From NCBI GenBank assembly GCA_004154925.1, contig QJNS01000249.1, positions 48,338-112,337 on the forward strand: a DNA stretch of 64,000 bases, in the 5' to 3' direction. The notes beneath the pieces were generated by a model. It did no database searches, was not told the DNA's origin, and saw only the letters and a list, made by a program, of their open reading frames with translations. A program made the position numbers and the translations under genes. The DNA comes from Monosporascus cannonballus (lineage: Eukaryota > Ascomycota > Sordariomycetes > Xylariales). This document shows, piece after piece, positions 12,501 through 25,100 of this stretch. Position 1 is the stretch's first letter. Each line of letters begins with the position of its first letter.

Positions 12501-12791
12501 CAGGAACGTTACGCGTACGCCATGCCTTCGATTTCCAGGATCTGAGAATTGACAGAAGGTAAGGCTACCCTGCAAAGATTTGTATGGGAAAACGTTCAGG
12601 GGAGACTCAAGGTGTGTCACAGAAGATAGAATTAACTATATTCCTGCTATGGAAGCCCAACAACAGCTGGGGAAATTCAGGGCTATATATATATGTGAAA
12701 AAATGGCTTATTAAGCTTTATCATTCCATTATTAGTGAGTATTTTCCATTATTAATCAAATGGAAAGCTTTGGAAGACTTTAGAAGACTTT
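12501..12791. other. Flank between the DH relic and the copia element
   Basis: About 290 bp, increasingly AT-rich to the right. It does not read as PKS in any frame, although the AT-DH linker should join DH directly here. It and the roughly 40 bp on the far side of the copia element (18,250-18,290) may be leftovers of another insertion that the copia element landed in. Confidence 0.35.
12787..12791. repeat. Left target-site duplication of the copia element
   Basis: ACTTT immediately precedes the left LTR. The same five bases occur at 18,249-18,253 (the first A overlaps the LTR's terminal A). This is either a 5-bp duplication ACTTT or a 4-bp CTTT. Confidence 0.7.
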
Positions 12792-12957
12792 TGTCAGATA
12801 TAGAGAACATCAGTTGTGTTGTTGTATTCCGTTCAGTTGTACGTGCTATCGCACGCGTACAACTTTAAGTAGTTTAGCCACGGAACATACATGAGCCGAT
12901 CAGTATAGGACCTTTTCCGTATATAGAGAGCGCTCCGTACCCCCCAGCTAGCTAACA
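12792..12957 (-). repeat. Copia LTR, left copy (3' LTR in element orientation)
   Basis: A 166-bp terminal repeat beginning TGTCAG and ending CTAACA. The other copy ends CTGACA, so the original ends were a 6-bp inverted pair TGTCAG/CTGACA. On the minus strand the bases just inside it read AAGGGGGTA, a polypurine tract in the right place for a 3' LTR. This copy keeps many TpG dinucleotides that are TpA in the right copy, so it largely escaped RIP. Confidence 0.85.
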
Positions 12958-15900
12958 TACCCCCTTAACGCCTTAAAGCATTTACGGCATTAATCGTTAC
13001 ATTTTATTATTTCCTAAAGCTGTAATTATCCATTTTACCCTTTTTCCAGCGATTAAATCTTTTTGATTAACAAATTCCTTATTTGAAATAACTCTTAAAG
13101 CTTTTTTCCGTTAATCTAAAGTTTTTATAATATCTATTAATTTTAGTTACTTTTTAAAACGCCTAAAGGCTTTTCGTAATAAGGCTTTAATTAGTTCATT
13201 AGCTAGCATATTTCCTATAAACGTATAATCTATTTTAATTAAGTTTTTTTTTTCATTTTTTTGCAATTAATAATTATATATATTTACGTGTCGTAATTTT
13301 ATTTCTAGGAAAATAACGTTAATATTAATTAACTGTATAATATATTTTATATTATATTATATATCTAATAATGCCATATTTAAGCCGATTTTTAATTTTT
13401 CGATTAATCGAAAATTAAATAAGGGTTTTTTTATAATTTAGACAACAAATAATTATTTTGTTTCGGTTATAAAACTAATTATTATATTTTGCTTTTTTGC
13501 TCGTAATTTTATTATTTCGCCGATTAATTTTATAATGTAAATTTGGGAATTTTTTCGATTAATCGTATTATTTGCGAAAAAAATATTATTCCAAATATTT
13601 ATCGAATTTTTATTTCCGAATTATAATGATAATATTTTAATACCGAATAAATATAATATAATTCGATTAATAACTTTATAATATACGTTATTAAGGGTTA
13701 GGTTAAATCGGGTAAATCGAAATACTACAAAAGATATATCTGGTCGCGTATTAATTATAACGTATAAAATAAAACCGATTTTTTAATATTTGTTAACTAA
13801 GCCTAAATAGGCCAAATCAAAATTCGGCAATAACTTAACGTTTATTATAAACGTCTTTAAACAGCTATTAAAATTTTTGGAAAAAATCCATTTAATTTAT
13901 TTATTTATAAAATCGGATTAAAATAATTAAAATTTTTATTAAACTTATATATAATTCTTTCGATCCCGAAAAACCATTATAAATTTTTATTTTTTATAAA
14001 AATACATTGTTCCAGGATTTATTAAATTAATTTAGTAATAAAATCTTAATCTTTTTTATTATACGTAGTAATAATATCATTTATAAAAAGAAATCTCTTA
14101 ATAAATAAAATAACAAAATTCGTAAAAAACAAAACTTAATCTCAAATCCTTTAATATATTGGTAAGTTCTTTTTACTAAAATAAAAATAATTTCTTTAAT
14201 CTATATAATATTTTTTTCCGTTATAGATATTTTAGGGATATCTTTATATATATCTTATAAGATAATATCGCATTAACGAAAATATTTATAATGTTATATT
14301 ACTTAAGTTTTAAATCAAATTTAACGATAATAATAATTAAGGTTCAAAATAACTTTTTAACGAATATAAATATATATATATCGCTATAAACGTACTTTAA
14401 TTATTAATCGTTTCGTACGATAAAATAAGCCTTATATTTTCATAATTAACCGGACTTATTAAACTTATAAATATATATTTATATATATTTTAAAACCTAT
14501 TTTCTTTTAATAAAAAATTAATTAATAATTTCCTAAAATTACATCTTCTTATAACTTTATAAAAAAACCTTTTCTGTTTTACAAACTTTTTCTTCTAATA
14601 AATATATATTTAATTTTTTATGGCCCTACAGCGGTAATAATAAATTACGCTTATGTATTCGGTTTTACAATCTAAGTATTTTTTATACGTTTTAATATTA
14701 AAGCTTTTCCGATTAAAATAACGCGTATTTCGGGTATTTATTTTTCTTAAATTTTCGTAGTTTATCGACCGGTTACCGTTTGTACTTATAAAAAAGACTA
14801 AACGTTCTATATTAAATACGGCTTTTTATACCTTATATTCGTTTCGAATAATACTATTTCGGTACGAAATATACGAAAAACTTACGTTTACGACCCGTAA
14901 AATACTTTCGTTTTTTTATTGTTATTTTAAGTTAAACAATATAATAAAAACCTAAAATTACCTTTATTTTTTCCGCTAACGTAATAATTATAATAATTAT
15001 TAAGACAAACGTTAACGGTAGTAGTAGTTCAGGAAACAGATATAATTCGAATATAACGATCGTATAAAAATAATTAATTTTTTACGAATACACTTATTTT
15101 TCCTAATCTCGTATATTTCTTATGTTAATACCTTTTTAAAGTTATTTCTTTTATTTAACCGGTAGTGAAATTATTCCGTTTAAGCTTTCGTTTTCCTTTT
15201 ATAAATGCAAAAAATAGCTATTAATTTAATTATATATTTTTATTTATCCAAATAACTTTTATAATTCGTTTTTTATTAAATACAAAAAATTATCCGTTAA
15301 ATATTTATTATTATTTAAAAAATATTGTTTTTGTTAAATTATATATTTTGAATAATAATAAATTTATTAATTAAAATTTTTTAAATTTCGTAAATATTTC
15401 TAAATCCGTAATTAACGAAATAACTTATTTAAACTTTAGCATTTAACTATTAAGATCTTTATTTTTTTATAACGATAACTGTTATAACGTAAACCATATA
15501 GTTATATATTCGCAAATAAACTTATTATGGTTTTTAATCAAGCATTACTACGTTATTTTTACACGCTAGATAAACATAAAAACATTATATGGGTTTTGCC
15601 AAAAAAATATATATATTTAAAAATATAATTATATAGATATATTGCCGCTTTAAAGATATATACGATTAGGAACAAAGGTAACTTAATGCTATTTTATATT
15701 ATCATCGCTTTTTTAAATTATATCCTTTAAATACTTTGCACTCTAGTTTTAAATCTAATATTAAAAAGAAGTAATATAAATATACCTTTAAATTAATAGT
15801 TTTTTAAAAGTTTATTATCGTAATCAAATATGTATAAAAATATTTTGTTTTAATTTTGTTTAAAATTTCTGAGAAAATATTAAAACGTTATAATTAATAA

Positions 15901-18084
15901 TTTTTACTTTCGGTTTTTAAAATAAATATTGTAAATAATGCTTAAATATCGATCGATTGCAAATATGACGTATTTATATTTTTCAGAGTTTTTTTCGAAA
16001 TCTATAAAATCGATAATAATTTTTATCCTAATCAAAAGGTTTTTTCCTTAAGCGTACGGCGTATTTGTCATTTAGCTTTCGTCTAACTATATATTTGACA
16101 TTCGACTGTTATAAGGCCCTTTAGGCGGATTCCTTTCGTATAAGACTATAACTATACGATCACTTTAGGTTCTAAATATCCTAATTCTAAGCATTATATA
16201 ATATCGTTACCGATTGATAATAATCTTGCTATCTATAAATTAACGTTTCGTTTATAAATTACCAAAACTGTATAATAATTATTGCATTAATATTTTTAAT
16301 ACCAAATTAAATAAATTTATTTATTAATATAACAATTACCTAATTCTATTTATATCGAATAAAATTATTAATTTTTCGGTTATTCTATTAATAACTTTTT
16401 TCCGGAGTTACTGAAAAAATATCAAGTTATATACAAAGCTTTCGCAATATATTACGTCGTATAAACGTAACACTTTCGTACTATTAGAGCTTCGAAATAC
16501 CATATCAACCTCTTCGTACCTTCTAATCGGAACGAAATTGTTACTTATATACACTTTATCATCTTATACAGTTAATTTAAAATTTAAAAACCTGTTAATA
16601 AGATTAAAGATATATATCGTTAATCTAAAATCCAAAATAAATAAATTTTTAAAAGATAAAACGAAAAGTTTATAACGTTACGCTAATTAATAATCAAAAA
16701 ATATGCCAAAATATGTTTTGTCTTTTTTAAGAATCAATTTATCTATATAAATATTTTTTTCTATAATTTTCAATAAAGGGTTAATCTTTTTATTTAAAAA
16801 ACTGATCAGCAGTAATTCGACCTTAAACGTATGCCCTTATCTTATCGTTAAAATAGAAACCCGTTAGGGTTTTACCAAGAAATATATAATAATATTAAAA
16901 TAATATATAGTAAGCGCTTAAACAAGCCCTTTAACGAATACCTTACGTATCCGATTCCTATCGCTTTTGTTTACTAACTTTTCGATCTATATAAAAACCT
17001 TTACAATTACCTCATTTCGTCCTACGCTCCGGGGGGTTTTTTTTTTCGCAGTTGAAAATCAGTAAGCTTGGCGTTTTCCTAATTAGAATTATTTTAATTA
17101 GGGGCATTCGTAAGAACTCCTTGGAACGTCGAAAATGTTATCTTACTATTTCGTAATATAAATATGGGATAAACTATAACCCAATAATTCAGAAAATTAA
17201 TTGCCGCTTTTTAAAAGTTAATCGTATCGTTATCGATCTTGGCCTTTTTTACTATCTGGAAAATAATAATCTATATCCTAATTATAAGGGCTAATATTAT
17301 ACACAGATCGTTAACCTATATAATTATTATTTTCGTTTCTGGAACACCATATCGCTATCCCAAAACCATACTCTTTTACTATTTTACGATCTATTTATTT
17401 AATTTCTTATTAAATTTCGAAACTTATTTTAATATTTCGCGATATTTTGGTTAAATATTAATCAAAACCTTATTATCATGTACCTTACCTAATTTGGCCA
17501 ATTTAACATATTATTTCTATAAGTCTTTTCCGAAAAGAAAATTCGTTTTCTTAATCGCTAAAAATATTAACTTTAGAACTTATTTCGTTAAATTATTAAC
17601 GTTTTTACAGAAAATATTATATTTTTCATTTTTGAAAATATATGCTGCAAAATCCTAATTATAAGCTTATCTACCCTCGGTCGTTATCTTAAGAGTATTT
17701 ATTAAATTTCTTGTAAAATCAATTTTTTCGATAATTTCTCCGAACGATAAGAACAATAATAAGATATTAAATCGCGCCGTATGGCGAATTCGTTTCTTAA
17801 GATAAGAGGTTATATCGGGTTCTATTAGTTTAACAGGCCACGAAAATAATTAATCGAGATCCATAAAATTCTAAATATTAAGCGCGTATGCTTTAAACTG
17901 GAATTCGCCTTTAAAACGATCCCAGTTCTTAGGTCCTTTATAAATAATTAAGGACGTCGATTATACGGTTACTAGTATTATTATCAGGGTATATAAATAA
18001 TTAATATTAATATACAGTTTATATTGTCTTAACAACAGCTAATCAGTAAATATATATATATATTAAACGAATAAAACTTTTAAT

Positions 18085-18249
18085 TATTAGATATAAACGA
18101 CATCAATTATATTATTATATTCCGTTCAGTTATACGTACTATCGCACGCATACAACTTTAAGTAATTTAGCCACGGAACATACATAAGCCGATTAGTATG
18201 GGACCTTTTCGTATATAGGGAGAGCTCTGCACTCCCTAGCTAGCTGACA
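18085..18249 (-). repeat. Copia LTR, right copy (5' LTR in element orientation)
   Basis: Aligns over its full length with 12,792-12,957. Nearly all differences are transitions: TGTGTTGTTG in the left copy is TATATTATTA here, TTGTACGTGC is TTATACGTAC, and CATGAG is CATAAG. These are TpG to TpA changes (CpA to TpA on the other strand), the RIP signature, read directly from two copies of the same repeat. Confidence 0.85.
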
Positions 18250-18289
18250 CTTTGAAAGTCTTACGAAGTCTTTTACCATCTTCGCTACC

Positions 18290-19568
18290 TCGAATAGGGA
18301 TAGACCCACTTTTCCGGAGTTAAAACTCCGAATTCCTAGACAGGATTTTTTAAGTATGGACCTATTGTAGTCGTACGAATAAGGGGTTAGTTCTTTATAG
18401 ATTTACAGTATCGTCTAGTCGAGTTCGTCGCAGGCTTTTCGAAAACCTGCAAAATCGATAGACCGAATTAACGAATCGATGTTTCTTTATAAATTACGGA
18501 ATATATTTGAAAATATATTTACGGCGACTTCGTTTTTTTCGAGCATATCTTAGTAAGAGAAACTGCTACTTAAGATATCCTTAATAAATTCGATAACGAG
18601 TTTTCGTAGTGCTAGATATAATCCGATTTCCAAAGCGAAATCAAAGTGTTCCTGCTATATAGCTAAAAGAACGATATGGAAAAATATTACAGGATTAATT
18701 ACATTTTTCGTCTAATATATATGTTCGAATAAAATGAGTTAATTATACTCTTATCGTTATCTAGGTCGTATATATTTAAGTACCAGTTGCAAGTATTTCC
18801 GAAATAATTTCTTTTAGATTAAACGTTCGCTTTCTTAAGTAATGCAAGATATGGCTTTCAAACAAATTCCATGTAATAGAAATCGTACGCGTTATAGATA
18901 TTAAGAGTTCTAGCAAATACGGCTTTTATCCAGAGTCTCTTTGGCTTTGTTAACGGCTTCGACACCTTCTGAAAAGGTAATATCGGAATAGAAATTTATT
19001 TTAACTATATTAATTTTGTCTAATAAGCGCGGCTGTAAGTAGAAAACTTTCGCATTTTCGAGGGCTATACTTATAGCTATTATTTTCCTAGACTTTTCGT
19101 TCGCATATTGTATTCGACGAAGATAATAACCTTTGTAAAACGTAATTAAAACGGCATTCGTAGTTTTAAGAACTCTAGCAGTATATGCAGTAGCAATTTC
19201 TCTAGATAAATAACCGACGACGACATTAAATATTATGCTGTATTTTTAAAGCAAATTACTTAGCACTATCTGAAATACTGTATAAAAAAGCTGTAAGATT
19301 TCGGCAGATGAAATCCGTATAATACTATTTTGCTTTAGCATTTCCTTTATTAAAACCTAATTGAGCTATATAGAATACTCTTTAGTACTTACTTAAATTA
19401 CTAGATAATATATCTAAAAGATGTCGAATGCAAAAATAAAGTTGCCCTCATAAAAGGTCGTTAAGCTTCTTGCCTTGTAAGTACGCTTAATATGCGGATA
19501 TGCGAAATCTTCGTTTTCTTGGAAACTATAGAAGGCTATTTTTTATTTTTAATAGCGAAATTCAGCTT
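18290..19568 (-). pseudogene. Polyketide synthase relic: acyltransferase (AT) domain and AT-DH linker, heavily RIP-mutated
   Basis: The minus strand holds a nearly continuous frame of about 420 codons broken only by stops that single RIP transitions explain. Landmarks of a fungal PKS acyltransferase appear in order. QLFYTVFQIVLSNLL precedes GYLSREIA (near 19,205-19,230), which stands where the AT nucleophile motif GHSxGEIA belongs; His to Tyr, Ser to Leu and Gly to Arg are each one C-to-T or G-to-A change. Next come INFYSDITFSEG and, in a shifted frame, YMEFV and KPYLALLKKANV. HFDFALEIG follows, then YSYDYNRS near 18,340-18,380, the typical AT-DH linker. Base composition is as AT-rich as the flanking transposons, unlike the KS and DH pieces. 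Confidence 0.85.
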
Positions 19569-19783
19569 TGTAACGAATTTTTTTGCTAATAGCCGCAAAA
19601 GAGGCCTTTATGAAGTGCTAAGAGGTATACGCGTTAGGACTACGTCACCCTTACGAGCTCGATGCGAGGGTCGGCTATATATATAGGTGGTTTCTCTCTA
19701 GAAATCGAGAAGAAGGTCAGGTTTTAGACTGTTCTCAATATATGGGTTATTTTGTCACTTTGACCTTCTAATAACACCTGACA
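19569..19783 (-). repeat. Solo-LTR-like insertion, not RIP-mutated
   Basis: A 215-bp piece of normal GC content inside strongly AT-rich sequence. On the minus strand it starts TGTCAGGTGTTA and ends CGTTACA, so it has TG...CA ends, and it holds a TATATATAG promoter-like box. Removing it restores the PKS frame: linker (19,784 onward) joins AT (19,568). No exact target duplication is visible; flanks read AAGGC and AAGCT on the minus strand. No second copy lies in the window, so the LTR identity is inferred. Confidence 0.6.
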
Positions 19784-20054
19784 GCCTTATATATAAATTA
19801 TGTCTGCCGAGGTTGTAAAGTTTATGCTAATCTAGAAAAATCGATGTTATATTAGCTTTTAAGTGCCTCGAAAAAGAAGACGATCGTAATTGCGAAAGCC
19901 GTTTCGAAGTTCATAAACAAAATAAAAGATTCGTAATAATATGATAAAAAATAAAGTTATATAATTATAAACTAATCTTCCTAGTTTTCGATAATAATAT
20001 AAATATTTGTACTTAAGACATTTTAATTCTTTTCATTTCGAAACGGTAAGCTAA
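19784..20054 (-). pseudogene. Polyketide synthase relic: KS-AT linker
   Basis: A short RIP-mutated piece between the chromovirus and the solo-LTR-like insertion. The minus strand reads NIDFSRLA, then a stop in place of Trp, then TLQPRQT and FIYKA. This matches the conserved linker motif of fungal PKS (LAWTLQSRR type) that precedes the AT domain. It bridges the KS piece at 26,869 and the AT piece at 19,568 once both insertions are removed. Confidence 0.72.
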
Positions 20055-20059
20055 ATATT
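20055..20059. repeat. Left target-site duplication of the chromovirus
   Basis: ATATT directly before the left LTR, identical to ATATT at 26,864-26,868 directly after the right LTR. Confidence 0.85.
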
Positions 20060-20428
20060 TATTACAACCTAAACCAAGATCGATTGCAGAAAACGGTCGA
20101 ACCTATGCGAAAAAGGTCACATGATTTGGATATCTTTTGGCGTCAAGATCCAAATGAATTCATATAGAACCAATCGAATCTAATAAGATTAAATCTGTAA
20201 CGATATTAAGATTTAATAAAAATTTAATTAATTTATAAAATATATATACATTTGTTATTTCTATAATTTAAATAATACCAGCTTGCAATATAACCTCGTT
20301 ATTTAATACGCTTTTGGTATTACGAAACGTAATTAAAATATTTTTTACTTAAATTCTTACGATATTCTTGCTAATATAAATACGTATAATTTAGATTTAA
20401 TAATTAGTTAAACTGTTTAGTCGTTATA
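20060..20428 (+). repeat. Chromovirus left (5') LTR
   Basis: A 369-bp direct repeat of 26,494-26,863. It starts TATTACAACC (probably TGTTAC before RIP) and ends CGTTATA (CGTCACA in the other copy). The two copies differ mainly by C/T and G/A transitions. Confidence 0.85.
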
Positions 20429-22000
20429 CGTTGCAAGTTTTTATTCAGTAATACCGTCAGACTTTAAGCAATACCTCTTTAATTACTATATTAACCAGTA
20501 AACAAAGAACTATTTTTAACCGAAGCTTAACTGCAACACAGGATTTAGAAGCTTAAAAAATAAATCTAGCAGCTAATAAGCTAGGTAGCAACGACTCCAA
20601 CTCGAACTATCGCACTAAAGCATAAGATTAAAAAGTCTTAACCTTACGATAAGAAAAAAAAAAGCGTTCAAAGTTTTCTTATTTAGATATGAACATATTT
20701 TCGTTTTTAAGATTTAGACAAACTTATAAACAAAATTCTCGCTATAATAATTTTCCTTATAAAAAATACTTTAAACTAGTTTAAGTCGGTAATAAGAAAT
20801 TATCTGAAAAATGCTAAAGCTAATCAAGAAAAACTTACTAAGGTTCTTTTTTCCAAATATGTTAATTTTAAGAAAAAATTAAAAACTAATTTTGAAAATC
20901 TTGACGAAAAACGTACGGCAATATAACAAATTCTGCGATTATAATAAGAAAATCTGCTTCGAAATATGTTATTACGTTCGGAAATCTTATAGCCAAAACA
21001 AAATAAACCGACGACAAAAATAATAATTTAATCGACATATTTTATAAAAAAATTAAAAAATAACTAAAAAATAAGATTATTAAATTTCTACGATATAGAA
21101 CTCTAAATCGATATATTACGAAAATTGTAAAAATCGATAACAGGTTGTATAAACGCCGTATAGAAAAAAAAAGACAATACGTTCCTAAATACGACGAACA
21201 ATTAGCAAATTAGAGGAAAGAAAAGATATACTATTTACCTTATACGGCACAACACCAGGACCTATAGATCTAGAAATGGTTTAGAAAAAAAGTTAAAGCC
21301 AAATCTATTACTTTAATTACGAAAATATAGGATATAAGGCCTTTAAATACTACGTATCTAAGAACTTATGATAAAATAAATAGAAAGCGGTAAGTAAGAA
21401 ATAATTCAAAGAAAATTAGAAAAATAACGACAAGGTTATTAATACAATCCGAGCCAAATATATACCAGGCCTATCATGGCGAAAATTCTAGTAAGAAATA
21501 TAAGAAACCTAAAAATTAATTTAAAAAGCATTTCGAAAATAATAAAATGCTTTAAAAGAACGATTAAAAAGTATTAGAATTAAATTAACAATATTTATCT
21601 TAAAATTATCGATAAATACGATAAAATATATATTATTCATTATCGCAAAGAAAAATACTGTATTTATAAAAAAACCAATATATTTGTCAAAGAATTATTC
21701 GTATATATTGCGAAAATTTCGACTTTTTAAGTCGAACTGAAAATAATAAGAACGATAAATCATAATATCGCTATTTTCGATATATAACCTTTAAAAACAA
21801 TATTTACCAATTAGTTGCGATAAAATACTAGCTTAAAAAAAGTAATACTCGTAAAAAAACTCTTTTGTTATTACAAATAATACGATTACTAAACGGAGAA
21901 GAAATTAATTCAATATACGGTAAAAAAACATTGCTAAAATATTATTGCGGGTTTTTATTTTTAGCTGGAATTTATTAAAAACTGTAAGATAATAGATAGC

Positions 22001-22177
22001 TGTGAGCTGGGTAAAGTGATCTCCGACCAGTCGTAGAGCAGATTCCAAGAAGTAAGTGTATTAGGTTACTTTCATCTAGCGTTTCCCACTAGCTGCCAGA
22101 TGGTGGATTTATACTAGTAAGTGGGTCGGTGGCTGGTCGGCTATCAGCCTCATCCTTATAAAGACTGTATTTTCACA
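22001..22177. repeat. GC-normal island inside the chromovirus, possible solo LTR
   Basis: A 177-bp stretch of ordinary GC content inside the AT-rich gag-pol region. It begins TGTGAG and ends TTCACA (a 5-bp inverted TGTGA/TCACA pair) and has CCTTATAAAG near its right end, all LTR-like. The flanks (ATAGC left, AAAAC right) show no target duplication and no second copy is in the window. It is a nested insertion that came after RIP or escaped it; its family is unknown. Confidence 0.5.
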
Positions 22178-25100
22178 AAAACTCGAAAGAAGAATAGACT
22201 TTAAAGGAAGAAATATAACAGTTTACTCGAGAACTTTATTAGAAAAACGATAAATTATAGAGTAACTAATAAAATACTGTATACTATATAAAAAACAATT
22301 CGCCAAATAGAACAAAGAATTACAGCAGCTTAACGTACTGTATAAGAAGATATAAATAAAATTCGACAAATTCGAATAGAAGGTAAAAGAAAAAGATTAT
22401 TTATAAAAATATACAAAGTAACGAAATTTTAAAAAATTAAGAAAAATTCTTAAAAAAGCTTTAAATGTAACGATAAAAACCATTAATAATTTTATCACTT
22501 TAAATATACGAATTAGAACATATTAGTATCCCGTAATACTAGATTGCGGAGTTCTAAGCAGATGTTGTATTATATCGAATATAGTTAATAAGTTCAGATT
22601 ATTATAAAAATATAAATTAAAACCTTATACAATTACGAAAACAAAAGATTAGATATTCGTTTATAATAATGGAAAAATCTTAGACAAAATTAATTACTTC
22701 GAGATTTTTGTTTAAAAATAATATTAAATAATAAACTTCGATATCGTTATATTTAGAAATTACGATATAATCTTAGACTTACTATAGATACGCTAGGATA
22801 AAATTTTAATTAATGAAAAAACTGGCTAGATAAAATTCATTTTACTCTCCGTTAATAAACAAAAAAAATCTTAATATTTGATCGAAAATGGCGATAAATG
22901 CAAATATAAAGATATAATAGATATTTTATTACTTAAAAGAACAAAATATAAGGAAAAAACAGGTATTAAAAAGAATACCACATTTTATTGCTACTATTAA
23001 AGCAAAATTAAGACAATTAAATAACGATTTAAAACAGGAATCCCAAAATTCGGAGAATTTAATTAATATATTATTATAATATTTCTAATATAAGCAGCTT
23101 TTTAAAAAGGAACTTAATACGAAACTACTAAAATATAACGACTAAAATTACGAAAAAATTCTTAAAAAAGGACTATTAACAAGATTTTATCTTATATATA
23201 GCTTTAATAAGAACGAATAACGTATTCTTAAAAAATACTTAAAAGATCGATTATAGAAAATATAAATTCGATTTTTAAATTTACTAGCAAAGTATTTTAT
23301 ATTTTTCGTACTTTAAAACCGCAAAATTATGGCTTATATGTAACCATCGACAACTAAATAATATCATTATCAAAATTTAAATATTATTACCTCTAATTAT
23401 AAAAATAAAAATCCGATTTTCTAGAACTAAATAATTTATAGTATGAGATCTTAAAAATGGATATAACTATATTAAAATCAAAAAAATACGAATAAATAGC
23501 AGCCTTTAAAACGAGATATAGATTATTTAAATACTTGATTAAACTAATAAAACTTACGAACGTATTAATAATTTTTTAACGAATAATTAATTATATATTA
23601 CGAAAATACCTTGATATTTATATTATATATTACTTCGATAACATTTTTATTTATTCAGAAACGGAAAAAGAATACGTAAAATACGTTTATAAGGTTTTTT
23701 ATGCATTACAGAATGTAAAGTTACTAATTAACGCAAAAAAAATAATTTCGCATTTTAAAATTAAAATATCTAAAACATATTATTATCTTAGAATATATTA
23801 GAATAAACTCCTAAAACTTATTATAATTACAAAATAAAACACACTAATTACGATTAAAAAAGTACAGACATTTCTTCGATTCGCTTACTATTATAGAAAA
23901 TCTATTTAAAATCTTAATAAAATAAATATACTGTTAACTAATTCTATAAAGAAAAAAAGTTCAGATATACGCTCGAAATAAAAAAGATATTCTAAGAAAT
24001 TAAGAATATAATTATTAACGAATTAATATTAATTATGTACGATTTAATTCGTTTTGTTAAATTCAAAATCGATATTTCGAATTATATATTAAATATAATA
24101 ATTAGATAACGAAATAATTTAAACAAATTACACATTATTATATGTTTTTATATAAGTTAAAAAGAGCCGAACTTAACTAGAGCATACTAGATAAGGAATT
24201 TATAGCTATTATTATAGCATTTCGAAAATTTAAACATTTTCTTAAAGAAAATTTATATCAAGTTAAAGTTTATACGGATCACCAAAATTTCACCTATTTC
24301 ACTATTACTAAAAAGCTTACAAAACAATAATTACGATATATAAAAAAATAACGAACTTTGACTTCTTTATCATTTATAAAAACGTTTAAAAAATAGCAAA
24401 ACAAATACCTTAAATAAACTACGAAACTTTTATAAAAAATTAATTAAAATTAAGAATACAAATTTCGATATTATTCTAGAAAAAGATTTACGCTTACGAC
24501 AAATTACAACACTTCGGGTATCACTCTTTAATATGTATTAGAAAATCTAATAATATAACAATAATTTACTAGAAAACTAAAAAAACAAACAAAATACAAA
24601 TTCAAAGAAAATACTAGAAAGATTTAATACGACAAATATACGAACATTAATTATATAAATGTTTAAATTTTTACAAAATTCTAAAACAACTTTAACATTT
24701 ATATTATTTTTCAAAAGTGAGAATAATAATTCAAAAAAATTCGAAAATAATACGACCTGTATAACAAAATTAAAGCGCGACGATATAAACTCTATAGAAA
24801 GTTACAGCTATTACTAATCTCGAAACGACTATAAAATTCGGTTACTATAAATTTTATTACTAAACTTCTCTTATCCGAAAATCTAACGATAAAAATATAC
24901 TATAATAGCATTTTCGTAATCGTCGACAGACTTACGAAGATTTCTTATTTTTTACCTTATCAAAAGAATATTAACGCTAAATAAATAGCAGATATCTTTT
25001 TCAAAAATATCTTTAACTTATACGAGCTACTATATAAAATTATCTTTAACAAAAAAACACGTTTATCTTATATTTTAGCAAAGCTTTATAATGCAAATCG

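Larger units (their letters stand above)
12792..18249 (-). mobile_element. Ty1/copia LTR retrotransposon, RIP-inactivated
   Basis: A 5,458-bp element bounded by direct 165-166 bp LTRs and a short target duplication. Internal sequence is extremely AT-rich with stops in every frame. Copia landmarks can still be read on the minus strand: TRPDISFVV near 13,722-13,753 (copia reverse transcriptase/RNase H junction), FIND at 14,076-14,087 in place of YVDD or FVDD, and WFLG about 110 bp further on. The order along the minus strand (YVDD-like, then WFLG, then TRPD) is that of copia pol. It lies inside the AT-DH linker region of the PKS relic in the same orientation as the host gene. No intact frame remains. 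The primer binding site next to 18,085 is not recognisable. Confidence 0.88.

Noticed and set aside
18290..19568. An unknown RIP-killed gene between the two retroelements
   Set aside because: First read as an unidentified decayed frame; the INxxSDITFSEG, GYLSREIA (for GHSxGEIA) and YDYNRS landmarks identify it as the AT domain and AT-DH linker of the same PKS.
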